A stretch of DNA of 64,000 bases from Hofstenia miamia (taxonomy: Eukaryota; Xenacoelomorpha; Acoela), in assembly GCA_004352715.1 (NCBI GenBank), contig SCFE01000077.1, forward strand, positions 1,509,120-1,573,119, written 5' to 3'. The notes below the pieces were generated by a model. The model did no database searches. It was not told where the DNA came from and saw nothing but the letters and a program-made list of their open reading frames with translations. This document shows positions 1-11,071 of this stretch, in pieces. The translations under genes were made by a program, and so were the position numbers. Within the stretch, counting starts at the first letter, position 1, and the number at the start of each line of letters is the position of its first letter.

Positions 1-164
1 TTAGCCCAATCCTACACTGCTTAGCGTAACTTTAAAGTTAGGAGGTTTTTTGTCTAGATTTTCGAAATAACATTGTCAATTGGATATCTTTGGATATAAA
101 CGAATCTATTAGTAAATGTGTACTAAGAATAATTTCTGTAAAAGTATTAAGTATTTTTTAATGA

Positions 165-360
165 AAAATCTATTTTTTTAAAAACTTACAAATTCTCCCC
201 ATACCTAATGTTTAGATAATAAGAAGATCTAAAGCGAAGATCTAAAGCTCATGGGAGAAATAACTCAATTTTAAAATGTAACTGAAAGAAGAGACATTTC
301 TCTATCCTGTGGTGTTTTCGGATTTTAGCTATCTTTATTCGTTTGTAAGCAATGAGCTTT
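165..360 (+). repeat. Dispersed repeat family X, copy 1
   Basis: This stretch resembles 4825-5010 and 49370-49590. Shared landmarks in order are a block near CTTACAAATTC, a block like CCTAATGTTTAGATA, then GAGAC, CTCTATCCTGTGGTGTTTTC and a tail like TTTGTAAGCAATGAGC. By eye the copies are only about two-thirds identical, so this is an old family. The GC-rich core seen in the other copies is missing or eroded here. No coding potential or terminal repeats are visible. The class is unknown. Confidence 0.4.
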
Positions 361-2814
361 TAAATTTGTGAATTAACTTGCCCTATGAATATTTTACAAT
401 TTTCAAAAAAGTCACTTATTTCATTTTATGAAATTGCAAATTCAATACTTCACAATCCTGGTAACAAACAGATCAACACAACCTAAAAAATTAATAGCTT
501 TTTATTTTATAGGCACAATATTGATGTCTTATTCCATTTTCAAAATTTCTTTTTATAAAATTGTGCAAATACCAAAACAAAACATCGAATAATTGAAGTA
601 TGGTTGAGATCATGTGTTAATTTATTTGAGTTGAGTTTTGTGATAGTCAACTATCTTACCAGGTTTCCACTTTATATACATTTATAATCCAAATTGGAAT
701 CTACAAAAAAGAGTAAATTTGCAAATTTGCATTTGGAAAGTGTTGGACCTTGACTGGATTCAATAACAGAAAAATCTTCATAGAGATTATCATGGATTTC
801 TACAATATATAGTATAGTGTAAATCTCTGATATTTTAAATTAAGTACTAGATGGTCTTATCATTTATATTTCTACTTAGAATGATATTTAAAATAATTTG
901 CTTCACTCCAGTGGTGTATGCAATAGGAAGTATTTTTTTTCCGGAAAACTTATTGGCTTATTTTTCTATACCGTTTTTAGGAAAAATCGAATTGCAAGTT
1001 TAAAATTCTAAGGAAAATATACGAAACGGACGTCATAATAATTGAGTTTTCAACAAAGCGGATACGTTTCTAATAAAAACGTACCTTTTAATTAATGACT
1101 CGCAACTGTGTTAGAATATTTCCACCATTTTTTGATATTTATAGTTTATCATTGGATTCTATACTGTATGTCCACCATTTATATCATAGATCGCTAAATA
1201 GAATTTAACTTTCAAAGTATACATTAAGGTTCAAAATGCATCTTTAAAGTCTTTGCAAGTCGTTGATTTCTTTAAATGTGCTTTACAGTTGTGCGTTCTA
1301 AGATAATAACGCAAAATTTTAGGGTATGAAATTACGTTTTTCTATTGAAGAACTTATATTAAAACATGATATTATTATAGTTTGATATAATTTTAGTTTT
1401 CTATTAATTAAATTCGATGTTACTGTTGAACTTTAAACATTTCCATGATAAAATTCAAATTAGTTTTCACTTTGTGATATACATATAAATGGCTTTGCTA
1501 AGCATTGACGCTGCTGAAAACACTGCTGTTAAGTATTTGCAAGTGTGTATAGTTCCTACAAATTGCGTTTATTTTTCACATTTGAAGTTATTGACGCACT
1601 AGTTAACATGGGATATATATATATATATAAACCAGATTTTCCTTTCTTAACTTAGGTATTATTCGGATAATTGAACTTATTTTTCACATTTAATGAAAGT
1701 TTGTTGTTAAATTTATGTTTCAGCTTGACCGAACTAACTACCGGTAGGCGGTCGCTTCCACTTCTGAGTTATTTCACACCCTTATATTCATTATCTCGTT
1801 TAATAAACATTTGATAAATTCCAGGCTATGAGCTGTCATAAATACTAGTGCATGTACAACATGGATTTTTGGTTCAAGTTAAACATGTATCCTGATTCAT
1901 ATATTTTCAAGAATTCCGCTTTGTAGTTATTTGAATTTCTTAAAATTTTGTTTTGTATTTATACAGTCTGTGTTGTGGTTTTCATCTTTATTTCTGTTCA
2001 TATCTAGACCTCTCTTATCATTTTTGTCAAAGCAACACTGTTGCTGGCTTCGAACAAGATGACTTCTTTTAAATTCCTTTTGACCGCTTCAATGGCCTTA
2101 GGTTATAGAATTTGTGCTTTAAAAAACATCATCGCAAAGTGGCACAGATTCACTCAATCGAAATGGACTTACTTAGATCCATTGTTGGAATTTTTTAATA
2201 AAAAATTTCATCTCTTTCACATATGAGTGACTTTGAAATCAAGTTTTAATTTCGACCATAAAACATTATTTCTTCCAATTTTGAATTTTTAGTAGTTCAT
2301 ATGTATATGTATAAAAACCAAATTGATGAGTGGCAGGGATTGGGGTGCGGCCGTGCCTGGCCCTCAAATGGCAATGAAAATATTTATTCTCCAAAAATAG
2401 AAATAAAGCTTATTATCTTCAATGTTTACTCAATTTTGAGCCCAAATTTTGGAATTTTAAGCCTTTTGTAGCCCCACTATATCAAAATAACAAAGTACAT
2501 ATACAGTACTGGAATTCGGCCACCCATTATTTGTCATAAATATTTCTAAGAAAGGGACGCTAAGAATGTCATAGATAGTTTTTAATTAGATTTGGGGTTG
2601 CAGAAAGAGGAATTCATCAGTGTTGAGGCATAATTATCACTGTTTACTTTAAATCTCAAGGAGAAATGCTACAATGCTTGTAGTTAGCTAATATTTTCTC
2701 GGAAAAATGTATTCAGCCGCTTCATACCAAATCAGATAATCTGTAAAAAATTTCATTTGTTGAGCTTTTTTCAGTCTCTTTATATTGAAAATGTCTAATA
2801 ACAGTCTTTCTTCA
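361..2814. other. Gene-free AT-rich stretch
   Basis: I see no supported gene here. There is a short TA run at about 1613-1630 and scattered stops in all frames. A 61-codon open frame at 2041-2226 has no recognisable motif and no convincing splice context. Confidence 0.5.
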
Positions 2815-2827
2815 ATATATATATATT

Positions 2828-3590
2828 ATGCCTGGTTACGTACCACTTGCCATTCGCGAGTTGATTATCTCCAAACATTTGGAAGGGATGAGTCAACGTA
2901 ATATAGCCCGACTTGTAGAACGACCTCGAAGTACTGTCGGTGATATTATCAGATATTTCACTTCTGAAAACATCATTGCCCTCAAGCAAAAGTCCGGAAG
3001 ACCTAATAAGACCTCCAAAGCCTCCCAATCAGCTCTTATATCTCTTTCAAAGCAAAATCCCAGGAAGACTTCAAAGGAATTTCGCAAGGAATAGGCTGAT
3101 GGTCACCTTGTGCCAGCAAGAACTGTGCGAAACATCCTGAAGAAGTACTCAATTAGAACTTTCGTGGCACCCAGACGGCCATTCTTAACCTCCAAGCAAA
3201 GATTACGCCGAGTGAGGTGGGCCAATTTAATGAGAGACAATTCATCTGAACATTGTTCTAATGTTATATTTTCAGATGAGTCAAGATTTGAGCTATGCTC
3301 ATCAAAAAGAATGTCGATAAAAAGACCAACTGAGCAGAAGTTCAGATTCTTGTTTCAACTTACTCGGGGACCATGAATTATGGCGGGAAGTTTGTAATGG
3401 TATGGGGCGTAATATTGAAGTGTGGCTTTCGCAAGATTGTTCACATCACTGGTACTCTCCTAAGCTTATAGTATGCTCGTATTCTAGAACTCTTGCCACG
3501 CCCTATAAGTGATCAATATATCAGCAGGATCGTGCTCCATGTCATACGTCAAGGTTGCTATCCTTGCTATGGGACTGCAGCCCCCCCCCC
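2828..3590 (+). pseudogene. Decayed Tc1-like transposase
   Basis: This is a broken cut-and-paste transposase of the Tc1/mariner superfamily. The first 88 codons encode a paired-like helix-turn-helix (GMSQRNIARLVERPRSTV) and a GRPNK motif that corresponds to the GRPR AT-hook of the family. An in-frame TAG stops this at 3092. A second open stretch, 3110-3376, carries the first catalytic aspartate in IFSDESRFEL. After further frame changes, the second catalytic motif, QQDRAPCHTS, is readable at about 3519-3554. The third motif (normally NSPDLNPIE) is missing: similarity ends at a run of ten C residues near 3583. No inverted repeats were found on either side. It cannot be active. Confidence 0.8.
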
Positions 3591-4824
3591 ATGAGGAAGC
3601 AAGACGAAAGTTAATTTGTGCAACCTTAGTAAAAGTCGGAAAATTCGAAATTAGTGACAAATTTTTGAATTTCATTTGCAAAACGATCCAAGAGTTTGGC
3701 AATTATTTGCAAAATATTTAACAAATATTTCAAATAACACTAAAGTTTCCCTAGAATTTAACAAACCTTGCAAGGATTTGGCAAATATTTTCAAGCTTTT
3801 CAATTTTTTTTCAATTAATCTTACACATTCATAAGAATGTATCAAACATATTCAAATATTACGCATTTCATATAATATCCACCAAACTTTGGTATTTGGT
3901 AAATTTTGAAAGCAGTTGAAAGAACTCTGCTGCCACAGTATTCATAAATGTGTGTACAGGTAATAAATAGAATTAATACTGTCTCAGTGCAGATGTTAAT
4001 TAAGACATATTTTTGTTGAAGTATGTAGCCACAGGGAAGGGCTTGTCTCCACTTTTCTTGAAAAAAACTACAAGTCTTTACCTAACAAATGCAGGTCCTT
4101 TTGTCTTAGGACTTTGCAAAAATAACTGAATAAGTCCACACCTATGAGAGTTAAACTAAAATCCTAGGAAAACCATAAATTCCTACATATGAGCTATTTT
4201 AATTCCCCAGATGCTTGTCGCTGTCCACATCCCTATTTTGTTGAAGTTAGTATAATTTGGATATTGTCCATTACTGTATCATACACAAACAAAGTGTTTG
4301 ATGAAACTGGCCATTTGTATGAATTAAAAAAGCTGTAAACTGGATCAATTTAAAACTGTTTTGCATTAAATTTTCCGATTTTGTTGTGCAAAATAATTAC
4401 TCATTTCATATAAGAACCTAGTAATATTAGGGATTCGTCATCTTGATTTTAGTCTTTTGTTTTATATGGTAGAAGTTTTGATAATAAGCCTTTTGTAATC
4501 ACCTAAGATCATTCAATTTTCAAATTACCAATTTGCTAAGAATCATAAGTTTAAACATTATTGTTATCATATCATATAGAGATATGTATGAGGATTCAAA
4601 ATTTAATCAAATCTAGAATGAACAATATTTTGGAAAAATCTGGTTTAAGAGCTTCAAACAATTTTCTCTAAACATTTTGGAAATTTGGGAATCCACGGCT
4701 TTGATGGACACGTGTTTAGTGAAAATGTGTGATAAAATTTAATCCTACTTTTAAACAATAGAGGTGTAATGAACATCGCACAACAACTAGCCTTAACTGT
4801 TTTGTTTTCTGTAAATAAATCACT
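3591..4824. other. Gene-free AT-rich stretch
   Basis: This stretch is rich in TTTGGCAA and AAATATTTG words between about 3690 and 3900. No open frame with recognisable content was seen. Confidence 0.45.
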
Positions 4825-5010
4825 CAAGATGCGCTTAGGGGCGAAGTGCGCAGTCAGAAGTCCTCGCGACTGGACCGGTTCGCCACTAGTCTGAAATTAA
4901 GGATGAAATTTGGAGACGATACTCTATCTTGTAGTGTATTCGGGATTTAGATATTACTATTTAGTGTGTTATAAGCGACTAAAAAATTTTCAATGAAACT
5001 CTTACAAATT
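4825..5010 (+). repeat. Dispersed repeat family X, copy 2
   Basis: This copy has an unusually GC-rich core for the window (GGGGCGAAGTGCGCAGTC, then CTCGCGACTGGACCGGTTCG). It is followed by GGAGAC, CTCTATCTTGTAGTGTATTC and TATAAGCGACT, which line up with the copy at 165-360. The core resembles 49440-49480. Function and class are unknown. Confidence 0.4.
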
Positions 5011-5851
5011 GTAAAAAATACCTGGGTTGTTTAGGGTTAACATTATAAATAATTTTTTTCACAAGTACAACTATATATATATATATATAGTTGAATATAA
5101 AGGCAGGGGTTGCTTTTCACGATTTTTCAAATCTGCTTTCAAGTTTGAGTAATGAGTTTATTCCCTAGAACGTAATTATGCTTACCCAGATCTTATTGTT
5201 TATTGTTAATCAGAGTCAAATTGTTTTTAAATGTTTTTTTCTATAAAAAAGTATGTTTGCATATAATTACGCTTTCCTTCGTTTTGCAACCCATTTAATG
5301 TTATTATTTATTCTTATTTAAGCGCGTCAGACCATCTAGTGACATTTTTCTTTTCATCGATTTTGTATTTTTACTAAATTTATTTCACGCTGTTTACAAT
5401 GACTCTTATAGCCTTTAAAATGATTTTATTCTGTAATTTATTACCACTAATTTTCTTTTATGATGCAGAACGAGGTGTCAAGCACAAATGATGTTATTGA
5501 TTTCGTTTACGATGCGACAAATTCAATTCCCAATTTAAAATGGGCTCTAGGCTGTCAGAACTAATTCCGCTAAGGTTTCCACTTGTCAGATCTGCACTTG
5601 AGTTCTGGCCTAATATATTCAAAGGCGACAATTGATTATCCAACAATAGCTTTTCTCTTGCCCAATCCCGCTGATTGAAAGTATACATTTCAAATCAAAT
5701 CTAATTGCGTCCTTCCCCACTTTAATGTTTGCTATAAAAATACATCTGCGCGTTCCCGCAATTTTAATCACACAGCAGTGAATTTTCTTTAAAGCAATTT
5801 TGTTTCCTATTTCAAAGTTGATTGAAGATTCTCTACATTAATCCACCAGTC
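5011..5851. other. Gene-free AT-rich stretch
   Basis: A TA run lies at about 5071-5090. A 64-codon minus-strand frame at 5494-5688 has ordinary-looking residues but no recognised motif and no clear splice sites, so it is not called. Confidence 0.4.
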
Positions 5852-6233
5852 CAGTGGTGGCGGAAAAGGGTGGGGGCAATTGCCCCTTTAAAATCAAGCT
5901 TTAAAAACTCCCAACATTTTATAATGTAAACATTAAAAGTCCTCTTAGTTAATATGCCGGGGAACAAATGTTTTTTGGATTTGTGAATGAAAGTTTGAAT
6001 ATCCAAATTATAATTTAAATTGCAAAAGATTTATGACAACTAAAAGAGGTGGAAACTTAATATCCGAATGTGTTTCTAAATGTTATAGAAAAGTGACTCA
6101 CAAATAGAACCGGTTACCGGTAGCCGGTATTAGTTTTTGCCGGCCAACTATCAGTCTCGCCCTTGAAATATTCGGCCGCATCCAACTTTAAGGTAATTTG
6201 CTTCCCCTAACCAAAATTCTTACCTCCCCACTG
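5852..6233. mobile_element. Probable decayed hAT-like MITE
   Basis: The left end reads CAGTGGTGGCGGAAAAGG with GGGGGCAATTGCCCC just inside. The right end, on the other strand, reads CAGTGGGGAGGTAAG with AGGGGAAGCAAATTAC inside, an imperfect inverted match. hAT elements typically start CAGTGG. The flanks CACCAGTC and TGCCAGTA share CCAGT and could be an eroded 8-bp target duplication. ACCGGT-type words cluster inside (about 6110-6130). It has no coding capacity. Confidence 0.4.
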
Positions 6234-7989
6234 TGCCAGTATATTTTGTTCTTATTTATATGTAAAATTAATATATAATGTGCGGGTAGTGCTATTTTAA
6301 AGTCCCTCCAATACTTTCTTACACGTACCCACTCGTACCCGACATTTTTTAATCGTACACACCCGTAACGAGAATGAAGTCTTCTTTGCTGCTATTAAAC
6401 AATGTAAAAATTGTCTATAAATTCTTCACCTTCATTATATATTAATTTTTTCTTTATTTTTTTATAATTAATGTTTTTGAAAAAAAAATTATAGTATCCG
6501 AATCCATAATGTAGAATGAAAAGTTATTAGTCCCCGCACGCACTCGATAATAATCCTAATATTTCAATAGGTACAAAGACATCCCAAAATCCTATTATGG
6601 AATGTACTTTCGGAAAAAGCGAATTAATTTCGACGATAGTACACTATTGTAATGCATGGAATTTTGGTATCCTGAATTTTTTCTAAATGATTTGCCGTTT
6701 GAACGTCTGGGCTTGGGCCGAATTTTCGACATAGCATATTGGGCCGGGTCGGGGTTGGTCCTAATGTTTGTATTGTTATTTGAAATAGAAGAAAAAATTC
6801 ACTTGAAAACTTAAGCTTTGCAAATGACAAAAAGTATTGTCTTTAAATTTAATCAGCCCTGGATTGTTGGCTAGTGCAATACTTCTAACATCTAAATTGT
6901 GTCTGCTACAAGCAAAAAGAGTTTCTGAACTACCTCTTACTTTGTGCTGATGTAAGTTGATATAAGTTGGCAGAGAATTTTAGTGATTGGATATATAAGA
7001 AATGATATGTTCTCTAAATGATAAAAAGTACGATTGCAATTCTGTTAATAATTTGTTGTTCCAATACTTATATTACTTAACTAGTGGTGGCGCTAGGAAG
7101 AACTTCTGAAACGTGACATATATGATACCTTGGTCGTAGGGCATATTACTCTGCAGGGGGTTGCAATATTTTAAAGGTGGCCACTTAAAAAATAGTATTA
7201 TTATAATGCCTCTAAATACATATATTTTTCCACCTTCTGGTATTCAGGCCACCTGAGTATGCCTAGCATTTACACTGTACGCCATAATTTTTGAGACTTT
7301 GAAAATTTTTGAGATGAAGGCATTTAACAAAGAAATCAACAAAAAATTAAAAAAATTTCTAAGCAATTTAAGTTTAATCTATGCACAAGTTTAAAACAAT
7401 TTCGAAAATTTTTGTTTTCATTGGTAACATTTGCAAAAATGCACATTCAAGGCAATCATTTACGGGAGGGGCCCACATCTACTCCAGGAAGAGTTGCACT
7501 CCCTAGTCCCAAAGGCTTACGGCCTTGTATGGCACGTTTTTTGTCTTAGTTAACAATGCAATTTGAATTTTAACAGAATTGAATTTCCATTGTTGCTGTA
7601 TTGGGCTGGGCTTGTGCTTAAAAAGTCGGACCAATTCCAACTCTGAATATTAGTATCAGTTTAAGTAAAAGTCTGTAGGTGCTTCGCTAGTGTTGCTAAT
7701 GAATTCAAATCTTCACACTTTTCCAAACATTTTATAATGAAGATTCTTTTCCATATCGGCAGTGGAAATTCTAGTGTTTGATCTAGTGTTTTTTTCCAAA
7801 TTTATATAGGAAAGTTTGGAAAATAATTTTGGGTTTCGTCCATTCATACTTCTATTACCGATTTCCTATCGAAAAAGTAGCAAAACTTCTATTTTGTTTA
7901 CATGTATGAAACAAAAAATTAATGTTGATGTGCTTTTCATAATTCAATGTTTGCGTCTATATGTGTTTTTAGCACAATTTTCTTTCTTT
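6234..7989. other. Gene-free stretch with small GC-rich islands
   Basis: Near 6322-6370 there are repeated CGTACCC-type words. At 6705-6765 and 7595-7625 there are GGGCTTGGGCC and GGGCCGGGTCGGGG islands like those at 29850 and 44150. AGTGGTGGCGCTAGG at about 7082 resembles a hAT terminus without a partner. No gene was recognised. Confidence 0.4.
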
Positions 7990-8074
7990 GAGCTTGTTCT
8001 GTTTAAAAGAAAAACATTGTTTTAAACGTTTAAAATGTTTTTTTGTAAAAAAATAAACTTTTTTGCCAACCCTG
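7990..8074. mobile_element. Solo end of a hAT-like MITE
   Basis: The stretch contains TTTTAAACGTTTAAAATG and ends in TTTGCCAACCCTG. That is the same terminus as the complete MITE at 33732-34106, whose left end reads CAGGGTTGGCAAA on the plus strand. No matching left end was found upstream, so this is a fragment. Confidence 0.45.
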
Positions 8075-8227
8075 CTTGCGACTCATTCTTGAGAAATGAA
8101 AATATACTGCAATACAGTGTAAAACGTTTTGAAATGGTATAAATGTATTACAACATTTGCGGAATGCAACTGAAGACTTGAAAGCAAAATGATTTTACAA
8201 TAATGTATTTGCAGTATCGTTGTCTTT

Positions 8228-8490
8228 CACAGACTGAACATTTTCTTTGGTATGTTCATCAGATGGTCTTCTTGTTCGTGGTTTTCTTGACAAATTCTCC
8301 GTTTCTTCGAATTCATTCTTGCAATGCTGAACCGTTGTTCTCGGTGTGGCTCATGTCCAAAATTCTCCTTAAAAATTTGACACGCAGCATTCATAAGCGT
8401 TTGCATGACTAGTGCTGAAAATTTTATCTTAAATAGAAAATTCAACGTCTCCACTTCCTTCAGCCATTGTGCTGGCAGTTAGTGTAAGCA
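8228..8490 (-). pseudogene. N-terminal relic of a Tc1/mariner transposase
   Basis: Two overlapping minus-strand frames read like the start of the Tc1/mariner transposase type common in arthropods. It begins MAEGSGDVEFSI near 8465. It continues in another frame with MNAACQIFKENFGHEP and then, after a frame change, with NEFEETENLSRKPRTRRPS and DEHTKENVQSVKDN. These match the usual order of a first helix-turn-helix, FREKFGHEP, KKFEETGS, a GRPR-like linker and a TEENV helix. The catalytic half is absent. It is probably the same family as the relic at 13701-14165. Confidence 0.5.
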
Positions 8491-9711
8491 ATCAAAGGAA
8501 GATAATTCCTGTATTAGAAAAAAGGTAGAGACGACGACTTATGAATCGCACGGTATATTTATATTATATAATTTTCTCGATTTGGCTAAAAGGGTTAAAA
8601 TTTGTTAGATTAAAACATATGCGTTTAGAAATAACGAATTGCAGTGATTAGAACGTTGTTTATTGAAAGTAAATTCTGGTTAGACTTGTCCGCGGTATGA
8701 ACTCCAATGAACTTGTTTGAGTTGATAACACATTCATATGGTATATTTACATTTTCGTTTTAAATCGTACATGTATTCAATTATTCATATTACATGCTAA
8801 TGTTTGCTGATTTTGTAAATTGCTTATCATTTGCGTTTAGTTCCCCATCTATTCAAAACTTTTAACCAAGGAAAAGAGAAGACATGAATATTTGCTGCCC
8901 CTTTTATTCTTAGGCTACTCAAGATATGTTTAAATGTTTGATTGTTTCTTCAAAAAAATGTAAGGACTCATAACTGCGGTGCAACAACCTCTGATTTTGC
9001 GTAAGTAGTTGTTGCTTCTACGGACTTTATATCTACTGATTATCTAGGGAAAATTTGAAAGTTGTTTTAAGGAATCGTGATTTTTTAGCTCAAACATCTT
9101 AATAATTCCACGTGTTTTAATAGGCGTGAAAAAATATTTCTGAAATGTGGAAGAAACGTTTTATGTCAATGTGGATGCACTAGGCCATTAAGGTTAACTT
9201 GGCCTTCTATTTGGAAAAGTGAATAACGTAAGCTATAATATTTTAAACAATTCATATATTATAGGGACCAAAATGTTACAAATTAGTGCCATTGGAGTTG
9301 TTGGTCTCACAGCATAACTTCAATTTAGTTGAATTGGGCAAAAACGATGATTCATGTTCTGAAATTCGTGGTCACAGTATCTTGACTTATATTCCAGTCC
9401 TATTGAAATGTTTAGTCACAGATTAGAGTAGATAAGTTAATCCCATGGAACTGAATTTTATGCATGTTGAGGACTATGTGGGTGCTTCCATATCTTGTTA
9501 ATCGTTTAGAAAATTGAGGTTTTCTCCATTCAACCTCATTTTCACGTAAATCACTAACAAATAATTAATGATTTTCCCAACTAAATCCTATAATGGTTTC
9601 CCATTCAAATTTAATAAAATCAGTGATGCTGCAATATTGTTGCGAAACTATCATTACTTAGCAAAATTTAAATAATGTTGTCGATGCGTCTTTCAGGTAT
9701 TTTATCAAAAG
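8491..9711. other. Gene-free AT-rich stretch
   Basis: I see no open frame, repeat boundary or RNA gene that can be supported here. Confidence 0.5.
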
Positions 9712-9845
9712 TATATTGATGAATATGTCAAAAAAGAAAACCAAAATGTATGCACACTCGACCACCTTTTGCGACTATATCCCCTCAACCCAGTGGAAAT
9801 AATATTTTACAACTTAATAATGACGTACAACACGCTAAAATCAAA
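9712..9845 (+). pseudogene. Possible C-terminal relic of a DDE transposase
   Basis: One plus-strand frame stays open and contains LLRLYPLNPVEIIFYNLI, then TYNTLKSNYP before a stop. Many Tc1-related DDE transposases have a third catalytic block reading like LRLPPY..LNPIE..W with a following KxNNTTFKL. The resemblance covers only about 35 residues, and the first two catalytic motifs are not visible upstream. Confidence 0.3.
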
Positions 9846-10973
9846 TTACCCTTAAGCTGAAAGTAGTGAGTGATGTTGTTCTCAGAATTGTCTTTTTACT
9901 TAAATCATATTTAATACAGGAATTGATTGTTTCTATAAATATACTGTTTCATTTTGAAGAGTGCGAAAAGCTAAAGCTGATTTATTGATTTTTAATCAAT
10001 CAATTTATTTTCAGACAGCTAGGAAATTGCGGATTTCTGCTTCCACTTTGTTATTGTCAGATATTCGTTTTAAAAATTCCCATGTTAAGCAACTCATTAG
10101 TAGGATTATTCCGCCAGTTGTGGAATACCGTGAGTTGGCATTGCCTCAATCTACATCTTTTCCAGCACAGTATATTAATGTTAGATTTCCAATCACAATT
10201 TTTTATGAAAATTAATAATGTATATTTTTAATTTTGCTATGGTCAATATTTGCACATCCATGGCAATTAATTTGAACTTCTGGTACTTGGGGACCTGCCT
10301 TTTCTAATTAATGCCTTTAGTTCATATAATTTAATAATGAATTTCTGGGGAAATAATGCTATCAGGCGAAAATTTGTTGCCGTCTCTAAATTCACGTGTG
10401 TGCCTTTGGACATGATAATTGCTAAAATATTGATCACATGTCAATTTTTTGTTTTGATTCGCTAATTTAAAAATAGTGATGTGTGGATGAAAAAAATCAC
10501 ATGAAGAAAAATAGTTTTTTTCAAAAACTCTAGAATCCTAACTTATTGTGTGATTTATTTTTGGCTTGCTTCCCTGCTGAATTTCAAATACTTCTTTTGT
10601 TGAATTGATGAGATTATGATACCAACTGCTGTCTGAAATACCAGTGAATCTATTATAACAAATTTGTCTTTGTTCCCATTCATTACTTTGATGTTATTCA
10701 TACATTTCATTTCATTGTTCGCAAAGATTCCAAATTGCCTTCTTGCAATTATTATTCTGATATTGTTGTCTGTAGTTTTATTTTTAGACCAATTCAATAA
10801 ATTAATTTTTTACCTCTTACTTATAATCAACTTCTTGTTGATGTTAAATATAGTTTTTCTTTTACTTTAAATTGGCTGTAGGAATTGTTTTATTTCTTTA
10901 AGTAGTCATTTCTTTTCTTACTTCGTTATATGAGTTAATCCGAAATGTATCGAATTAAATAACTTATTCTTCT

Positions 10974-10975
<2 letters not shown>
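9846..10975. other. Gene-free AT-rich stretch
   Basis: Open frames at 9961-10215 and 10555-10870 have AT-driven compositions rich in I, L, F, N and K. They have no motifs, and I do not call them. Confidence 0.45.
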
Positions 10976-11014
<39 letters not shown>

Positions 11015-11025
11015 TTATTTATATA

Positions 11026-11067
<42 letters not shown>
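10976..11067. repeat. (TA)n microsatellite
   Basis: This is about 90 bases of TA repeat interrupted by TTTATT units. It is followed at once by TTTAGTGCCATATT. The same word AGTGCCATAT recurs at about 11254 before another TA run. Confidence 0.9.

Positions 11068-11071
<4 letters not shown>

Noticed and set aside
2795-3087. Minus-strand frames over the Tc1 relic
   Set aside because: They are shadows of the transposase frame on the plus strand.
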